Shown in pieces: positions 58,250 to 64,000 of a stretch of 64,000 nucleotides of DNA (within the stretch, counting starts at the first letter, position 1; each line of letters begins with the position of its first letter). A program made the position numbers and the translations under genes. Source of the DNA: Pricia antarctica (lineage in GTDB: Bacteria > Bacteroidota > Bacteroidia > Flavobacteriales > Flavobacteriaceae); the NCBI GenBank assembly GCA_011050085.1, contig DRGL01000008.1:1-64000 (forward strand), in the 5' to 3' direction. The notes beneath the pieces are model-generated. The model made no database searches, was not told the origin of the DNA, and was given only the letters and a program-made list of their open reading frames with translations.

Positions 58250-59179
58250 TCAGTATCGCAGTCCGTTGACCATTTCTGTAAATCCGGCTGCAGGTTTCCA
58301 ATCGGATTTAGGTTCAAAGTAATGCCATAAATATGCCGAAACCTCTCTCTGCAATTGCCAAGCTTCGTTATCAAAATCCCATGATTCATCTTGGTTGTTT
58401 TTAGTGGCGATATAGAAGGCATAATCACCATTTGGGGCATTGACCATAATCAATTCTGATCTTGACCTATCTACCATACCCTGCTTTGCAGCGGTCTGTA
58501 CGTACGGCGGAATTTGAGAAAGGGAATAGTCCGTATAAAAAGAATTTGTCAGCAACCGATACATTTCATCGCTCGATACTTCATCGACCAATTCCCTATT
58601 TCTCATTTTCAGTAGTAACGAAACCATTTCACGTGGTGTGGTCTGACCCCAACCGTATTTTTCCCAATCTATAGTTCTACCTTCCGTTCTACTATTTACC
58701 CTGGTAGACTTCAAACCCAAATCGGCCATTACCTTGTTGATGGCCTCGCCCCCACCTGCCAACTCTTGGCACCAGAGGGCGGTCGTATTATCGCTAACCG
58801 TTATCATTAAGGAGGCCAATGTGCGTATATCTGTAACTGTACTATCTTTATAAAACTGCATGAGGCCCGAACCCCCGTATACTCTTTCTGCAGTATATAG
58901 CAAGGAGTCGTTAAGGTGTAATTTTCCGTTGTGAATTTGCTCGAAGACTCCGACCAAAATAGGCACTTTTACAATACTTGCCGTCGGAAAAATTGTATCG
59001 GCATTGATTTCTGCTACTTTACCGGTCTTTAGATTGTAGACGTAAATACCTACATCGCCATTAAATTCACCAACGAGCTCCCTAAGCCCTTTTTCTAATT
59101 TTTTATCAGTTTTTTGCGCAGTCACAGGTTGATTGCAGGAAAAAAATAAAAATAAGCAGTACCATAAAATTGGTTTCAT
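58250..59179 (-). CDS. Class A beta-lactamase-like serine hydrolase
   Basis: 309 residues with an N-terminal export signal (possible lipobox LFFSC). Active site: SxxK as Ser68-IV-Lys71 (TASIVKVP), SDN at 129-131, Glu166 in the omega loop (SRTEG), and KxG as KQG at 232-234 (AAKQGMV) instead of KTG/KSG. So three of four motifs are canonical and one is changed. It may be a chromosomal beta-lactamase or a related serine peptidase/hydrolase. Convergent with ggt. Confidence 0.8.
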   Translation of the reverse strand: MKPILWYCLFLFFSCNQPVTAQKTDKKLEKGLRELVGEFNGDVGIYVYNLKTGKVAEINADTIFPTASIVKVPILVGVFEQIHNGKLHLNDSLLYTAERVYGGSGLMQFYKDSTVTDIRTLASLMITVSDNTTALWCQELAGGGEAINKVMADLGLKSTRVNSRTEGRTIDWEKYGWGQTTPREMVSLLLKMRNRELVDEVSSDEMYRLLTNSFYTDYSLSQIPPYVQTAAKQGMVDRSRSELIMVNAPNGDYAFYIATKNNQDESWDFDNEAWQLQREVSAYLWHYFEPKSDWKPAAGFTEMVNGLRY

Positions 59180-59515
59180 AAGCCTTGAATAGAATATAAA
59201 TTGATAATCCTGTACCTATAACTACGCTTTTAAGAACACTTTACGATATGGCAATGGCATTTACCCGAAATCATTCGATACCTACTTAGCATTTAAATAG
59301 TTAACTATATGAACTACAGCGATACAAAATCAAATTCAGAAAACAAATCCCAATTAACAAAAATGAAAACAACTCAAGACTCGGGGGAAATTTGACTCAT
59401 AGTCTGTAAAGAAAATAACAAACTGGAATATCATTTATCACATCCAGGTTTCATTCAGCGTATATACACGCATTGCATTTGAGTAATTGGATACTTGCCG
59501 AACGATATTTTTATA
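59180..59515. other. Intergenic stretch between beta-lactamase and susD
   Basis: 336 bp; I found no gene, only very short ORFs (28 codons at most) and no clear terminator. Confidence 0.5.
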
Positions 59516-60931
59516 TTACTCTACATCCCAAAAAATCCTATCTAACAATGTAACCGAAGGAATGTTCTGACCGTTGCGGCTGATTTCGTTATCCGTATAA
59601 GGCAACCTTCTTATATATTGACCATTAAGTTCCGTGTTCAAGTTTACGGGTAAGGTCATGTTTTTGTATTGATAGTCATATCTCCGGGCATCGTTCCATG
59701 ATTCAGGATGTAAGAACATGGCTATCCATTTTTCTTTGAAGATTGCATCGATAGAAAACGCAGCTTCACCCATGCTCACCCCTGGATTAGTTAAATAGGT
59801 ATCAATTTCTTCTTGAGGAACCGATAACATTTCCATATGTGCTACAATACCATCCAAATACGCTTGATAGGACCTCGCTTTGTCCACTGTAAATGCTGCT
59901 TCAGCCTCTATAAACTTCTGTTCACTATAGGTAGCAATCAAAAGCGGTGCAGTCTCTGAAGTGTAGTATTGCCCTTCGATTAAAGTCGATCTCGCACCCT
60001 GTTCCGGTGCATTGCCCCTGCCGGCACCATTTTCAGTACCAATAAATTCTTCCGTATCTGTAGTACCGACCATCAATTTTAACCTGGGATCAATAGCGTT
60101 ATAGGAAGTACCGTCTAAAGCCTGAATAAACTGCTCGGAAATCCAACCGCCAAGAAGGAGGTCCGCGTTATTTCTGGCGACATTGAACCAAGGATTCACC
60201 GACTGTTCGAAAAAATCGACTTTCGCATTATCCTCATTCGATTGAAGTCCATTTTCAACCGCTGTTAAAACCTCGTTCGCACTATAACCCTGCACCTCTT
60301 TCAGGTGAATCATATAACGGGCTTTCAGCATATTTCCGAAAGAAATCCATTTAGCAACATCACCTTCATAAATAAAATCGTCAGCGCCAATCGATGCGGT
60401 AGTTTCTCCCTGAAGATTGTTTAGACCATCATTTAGATAGGTCATAACTGATGCATATAGTTCTACGTCAGAATCATATTTCGGGGTCACCGTTTCGAAA
60501 TTAAAACTCTCCGAAAAAGGTATCGCACCAAAAATATCGACGCCAGTAGCAAGATTAAGCGCCATTAAAATCTGGGCCGCACCTTGATAATGTGCTGCTC
60601 CCTCCTCCTCTGCTTTATCTATTAAGACGCTCAGGTCCGTCATCACGTTATATAGCCTAAACCAAGTTACGTCATTGCTGATAGGCTCCATGGTATCGGA
60701 TGAACTGGCTGGGTTAGGCGATGCGATGTACTGTACATAGTTCGATGTAATATCCCCAACACGATACACATTGTAAGCCGACTCATAGGTACTATTGATC
60801 ATGAGTCCCGAGAGCGGGGCATCTTCAGGATTGTTCGGATTTGCATTAACATCTAAATAGGAATCACAGGATAAAACCATACAGGCTAGACCTAGCGTAA
60901 ATAACTTTGTACTTATATATTTAAATTTCAT
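59516..60931 (-). CDS. SusD/RagB family outer-membrane lipoprotein
   Basis: 471 residues. Lipobox at LACMVLSCDS, then DVNANPNNPEDAPLS, typical of SusD-like_2 proteins. The helical TPR-like middle region and the C-terminal RIFWDVE end fit. It binds the glycan or peptide substrate on top of the SusC channel. It lies 48 bp downstream of susC in one transcript. Confidence 0.9.
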   Translation of the reverse strand: MKFKYISTKLFTLGLACMVLSCDSYLDVNANPNNPEDAPLSGLMINSTYESAYNVYRVGDITSNYVQYIASPNPASSSDTMEPISNDVTWFRLYNVMTDLSVLIDKAEEEGAAHYQGAAQILMALNLATGVDIFGAIPFSESFNFETVTPKYDSDVELYASVMTYLNDGLNNLQGETTASIGADDFIYEGDVAKWISFGNMLKARYMIHLKEVQGYSANEVLTAVENGLQSNEDNAKVDFFEQSVNPWFNVARNNADLLLGGWISEQFIQALDGTSYNAIDPRLKLMVGTTDTEEFIGTENGAGRGNAPEQGARSTLIEGQYYTSETAPLLIATYSEQKFIEAEAAFTVDKARSYQAYLDGIVAHMEMLSVPQEEIDTYLTNPGVSMGEAAFSIDAIFKEKWIAMFLHPESWNDARRYDYQYKNMTLPVNLNTELNGQYIRRLPYTDNEISRNGQNIPSVTLLDRIFWDVE

Positions 60932-60979
60932 CTTTTCGTATTTTATGTTGACTTTTTCAGTAGCACGCCTTGATTATAA

Positions 60980-63900
60980 TTACAGACCAAAATTAAAGGT
61001 CAAAAAATAACTTTGGGTACCTGGAAAACCTAAACCTGTAAAACCGACAGCATTGCCACCAGCACCGGCAGAGAAGGATTCCGGATCAAAACCATCCCAT
61101 GGGGTGTATAAAAGGATATTATTGGCCGCCAAGGAAATCCGTAAGGATTTAAAGGGTATTCTATCTAAAATTTTATCCCCTAGATTGTAAGCTAAAGAAA
61201 TATTTCGAAGTTTGATATAGCTGGCATCCTGTACAAAGTTTTCACTCACTCCCCGATATGCATTCCTCCAATACCCTGCACCATAATCTCTTCCATCTGG
61301 TCCCACGCCCTGACCAAGCCAAACCTGTTGGGTGTTAGGGGTACCATCTTCTAGAACGCCCTCGAAAACCCTAAAATCGTTTCGGGCCAAAGAATATTCC
61401 GGTTTGCCAAATGCCGAGAGAAAGTTGTCAAATTGATTGTATTGTTGGAGGCCCGCCCTAAAATCAACGAGCACATTGAGCTCAAAGTTCTTATAGGTAA
61501 ATTCGTTTCGTAGCCCCCCGAACCATTTTGGTACGGCATTGCCAAGAATTAGCTGATCATCATTTTTTACCGGAAAACCATCGTCACCTATAACAAGTGG
61601 TAAATCTTGATCTAAAAATATACTATTTTCGTCGGCGCCTGCTCGCTGGTAGCTGGTACCGTACAAATTACCAAAAGCTTCGCCAGGCACTAATTTCATC
61701 GTTACGCTACTGCCTACATAACCGAACTGGCTGCCCACCACGATTTCATCTATACCTTCTCGAATTGACTTAATCTCGTTATTGTTCATAGACACATTGG
61801 CAGTTGCAGTCCATTGAAAATCATCGTTTTTTATAATATCCCCACCCAACACGATTTCTATACCGCTATTCTGAATTTCACCGGCGTTGGTAATGTATTC
61901 AGAAAAACCAGTGCCATCGGAAATAGGCACGGGAATAATCTGATCGACTGCATTCGATTTGTAATACGTAACATCGAGATCTAATCTGCTTTCAAAGAAT
62001 GATAGTTGTGTACCGAATTCAATAGAGGTGGTCAACTCCGGTTTCAATTCAGGATCACCAAAAGAACTATTTCTGGTAAAGCCTACTTGCCCGTTAAGTG
62101 GAAATACATCTTCTGCCTCGTAAGTAATTCCTAACACATGTGGATTGGTATCCTTACCAACTTGTGCCCATGAACCTCGTAATTTTCCGAAGGTAAACCA
62201 AGACGGAAGATCGGCATGTTCGCTAAAAACATACCCTAGGTTAACCGATGGATAAAAGAAGGAGTTGTTGTCCTTTGGGAGAGTGGATGAAATATCATTT
62301 CGCGCCGTTACATTCAAAAAGAGATATTCTTTGAAGTTTACCATTAAATCTCCGTAAAATCCGACCAATCTTCTAATAGTTTTATCTTGATTTGTAAATA
62401 CTTGACTAGTAGCATTCAAATTGTAGAAATCCGGAATAACAAAATCGACACCCCTTCCGATGACTCTGTCGAATTTTCTTTGAAACACATCGTTACCCAT
62501 TCGTAAAGTGGTATTCAAATCATCATTCCACTGTTTTTTAAGGGTAATATAAAAGTTAGAGGTAATATCTTTACTATTGATGCGAGTTTCCTCAATACTT
62601 CCAGTAGAGCTTAGTGGAACCTCGCCATCGATACCTTTCGGACCAGGTGTTATTGCCGTTCTGGAATCGCTGTAATAATCGGTACCCAATCGATAGGATA
62701 AGGTCAGCCAATCGGTTGGGCTGTAATTAAAATTCAAATTACCTATCATTCGGTTGACGTCATCTTCAAAAGTGCTGAAGCGGGCATCATAAATCGGATT
62801 GGTGTTTCCGTAGGTCTTCATTGTACCATCCGGATTAATATAGTCCCTAACATCCGTAGTTTCGGACCAATACATCATTCGTTCCATAAACCGGTCGTGC
62901 GGTACCCTATTGCCCCCTGAATTTGTATAATTGATCGAGCCGCTAAAATCGAACTTTTCGCTAACCTTTACTGTACCGGAAAATTTGGCGGAGGTTCTTG
63001 CCCAGTCACTAAAGGGAATGATTCCCTTTTGATCAAAACGTCCGAAGGAGCCGTAAAACGTTGCGTTTTCACCGCCTCCAGAAACGCTTAGACTATGATC
63101 GGTCTGAACGCCGGTGTTGAAAGCACGGTTCCAGTTGTCCTGATACTTATGGTCCGGAACCGTTAGCGCAACCTCTGATATAGGGGCGCCCCATGATGGC
63201 CAAAAACTGCTAGGGTCGTATTCACCACTGAAGCCCTGACCATACTGGTCTTGAAGAGCCGGTAAACTATTAAGCTCTTCAAAACCGACAGAAGTGTTCA
63301 AATTGATACTTACCCTACCACTTTTACCCCTTTTTGTAGTGATAATTACCGCGCCGTTAGCAGCCCTTACCCCATATAGCGCTGTTGCTGCGGCACCTTT
63401 TAGTACGGACATGGATTCGACATCGGCCGGATTAATGTCCGCCGCCCTATTGGTTAGGCCACGAGCAGTTTCGTTGTTACCCGATTCAATTGTAGAGTTG
63501 TCTATTGGAACCCCGTCAACAACAAAAAGAGGCTGGTTGTCAGCCGACGGGTCCAAGGAGTTTATACCTCGAATGACTATTCGTGCACTTTGCCCCGGGG
63601 CACCACCAGAATTCGTAATCTGAACCCCTGCGACCTGACCTTGTAAGGCACTTACTAAATTCGTCTGCTTTGTCTTTGTAATAGCCTCCGCATCTATATT
63701 CTGTGCAGCGTAACCCAGTGATTTTTTTTCTTGGGAAATGCCGAATGCGGTTACGATTACCTCATCTAGTTGCTCCGAATCTTCTTGTAGGGTTACGTCA
63801 ATCGAATTGTTCGACCCCACCGTAATCTCTCTAGTCTGCATGCCGATATACGAAAATTGAAGTATATCTCCGGTATTCGCCATTATGGAATAATTACCAT

Positions 63901-64000
63901 CAAAATCGGTAGTTGCTCCTTTAGTAGTACCGCCAACAATTATAGTTACCCCGGGTAAGGGCGCTTCATTAGTGTCAGTTACAATTCCGGTAATTGTTTG
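60980..64000 (-). CDS. SusC/RagA family TonB-linked outer-membrane protein, 5' partial
   Basis: The frame is open to the window end (first codon read at 64000), so the start is outside. Visible part: about 1,006 residues. At its start is the carboxypeptidase-regulatory-like domain (GIVTDTNEAPLPGVTIIV...DGNYS), then the TonB-box area and plug (LDEVIVTAFGISQEKKSLGYA, VRAANGAVIITTKRGKSG), then the 22-strand barrel. The C-terminus ends in an aromatic (SYFLTFNFGL). With SusD it imports a macromolecule-derived oligomer through TonB. No SusE-type or hydrolase gene lies between it and the window end, so substrate cannot be assigned. Confidence 0.93.
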   Translation of the reverse strand, partial: QTITGIVTDTNEAPLPGVTIIVGGTTKGATTDFDGNYSIMANTGDILQFSYIGMQTREITVGSNNSIDVTLQEDSEQLDEVIVTAFGISQEKKSLGYAAQNIDAEAITKTKQTNLVSALQGQVAGVQITNSGGAPGQSARIVIRGINSLDPSADNQPLFVVDGVPIDNSTIESGNNETARGLTNRAADINPADVESMSVLKGAAATALYGVRAANGAVIITTKRGKSGRVSINLNTSVGFEELNSLPALQDQYGQGFSGEYDPSSFWPSWGAPISEVALTVPDHKYQDNWNRAFNTGVQTDHSLSVSGGGENATFYGSFGRFDQKGIIPFSDWARTSAKFSGTVKVSEKFDFSGSINYTNSGGNRVPHDRFMERMMYWSETTDVRDYINPDGTMKTYGNTNPIYDARFSTFEDDVNRMIGNLNFNYSPTDWLTLSYRLGTDYYSDSRTAITPGPKGIDGEVPLSSTGSIEETRINSKDITSNFYITLKKQWNDDLNTTLRMGNDVFQRKFDRVIGRGVDFVIPDFYNLNATSQVFTNQDKTIRRLVGFYGDLMVNFKEYLFLNVTARNDISSTLPKDNNSFFYPSVNLGYVFSEHADLPSWFTFGKLRGSWAQVGKDTNPHVLGITYEAEDVFPLNGQVGFTRNSSFGDPELKPELTTSIEFGTQLSFFESRLDLDVTYYKSNAVDQIIPVPISDGTGFSEYITNAGEIQNSGIEIVLGGDIIKNDDFQWTATANVSMNNNEIKSIREGIDEIVVGSQFGYVGSSVTMKLVPGEAFGNLYGTSYQRAGADENSIFLDQDLPLVIGDDGFPVKNDDQLILGNAVPKWFGGLRNEFTYKNFELNVLVDFRAGLQQYNQFDNFLSAFGKPEYSLARNDFRVFEGVLEDGTPNTQQVWLGQGVGPDGRDYGAGYWRNAYRGVSENFVQDASYIKLRNISLAYNLGDKILDRIPFKSLRISLAANNILLYTPWDGFDPESFSAGAGGNAVGFTGLGFPGTQSYFLTFNFGL

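Overview
The window looks like chromosomal DNA of a member of the Bacteroidota, most likely a marine-type Flavobacteriaceae. The evidence is a SusC/SusD pair, DUF4834 and YfhO-type membrane proteins, a BatA-domain protein, Bacteroidota -7 promoter boxes (TAnnTTTG) in front of several genes, an [Fe-S]-free Nth, and a cysteate synthase / acyltransferase gene pair of the kind used for sulfonolipids. Nearly all of it is ordinary core-genome coding sequence. I see no CRISPR array, prophage, insertion sequence or secretion cluster.

Layout. 1-3.6 kb: the 3' part of an S9 peptidase, then an IntDOT-like tyrosine recombinase whose 5' end faces the 3' end of a tRNA-Ser(UGA). This is the expected right edge of an integrated element extending leftwards out of the window. 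3.7-9.3 kb: family 2 glycosyltransferase, BatA-type membrane protein, a dihydroorotase homologue lacking the HxH metal motif, a small membrane protein and an esterase. 9.4-13.7 kb: hypothetical protein, PhnP-like metallo-hydrolase, large conserved protein, Bcp peroxiredoxin and endonuclease III. 13.9-16.1 kb: two tandem paralogous ECF sigma factors, each followed by a tiny ORF (54 and 49 codons) that are themselves related, so a two-gene cassette has been duplicated. 16.3-20.6 kb: uvrA and a secreted Ser/Arg-rich protein.

20.8-29.2 kb (minus strand): YdeP-type molybdopterin oxidoreductase with a small partner, flippase, glycosyltransferase, YfhO protein and DUF4834 protein. 29.3-37.4 kb: outer-membrane protein, a secreted-protein gene broken by one stop codon, GNAT-like protein, the putative sulfonolipid pair, and an exported oligopeptidase. 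37.4-41.4 kb: YbaB, an OxyR with both redox cysteines, a small conserved protein, PBP4-type DD-peptidase and NudK. 41.4-47.6 kb: a decayed small membrane-protein gene, then a compact ethanolamine catabolism operon (eutB, eutC, permease) without microcompartment genes, and an M81 peptidase. 47.6-50.8 kb: response regulator, DUF2461, AIM24-type, DUF4442 and DUF4870 proteins. 51.0-54.2 kb: PadR / PspC / DUF2807 envelope-stress type operon. 54.3-58.2 kb: dipeptide epimerase, AOS-fold PLP enzyme and gamma-glutamyltransferase, a likely peptide-recycling group. 58.2-64.0 kb: class A beta-lactamase-like protein, then SusD- and SusC-like proteins, the latter cut by the window end.

The least explained parts are the duplicated sigma-factor/micro-ORF cassette and the PLP-enzyme pairings at 32.4-34.8 kb and 54.4-58.2 kb. 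All function calls rest on reading motifs in the translated sequence; no database search was run.
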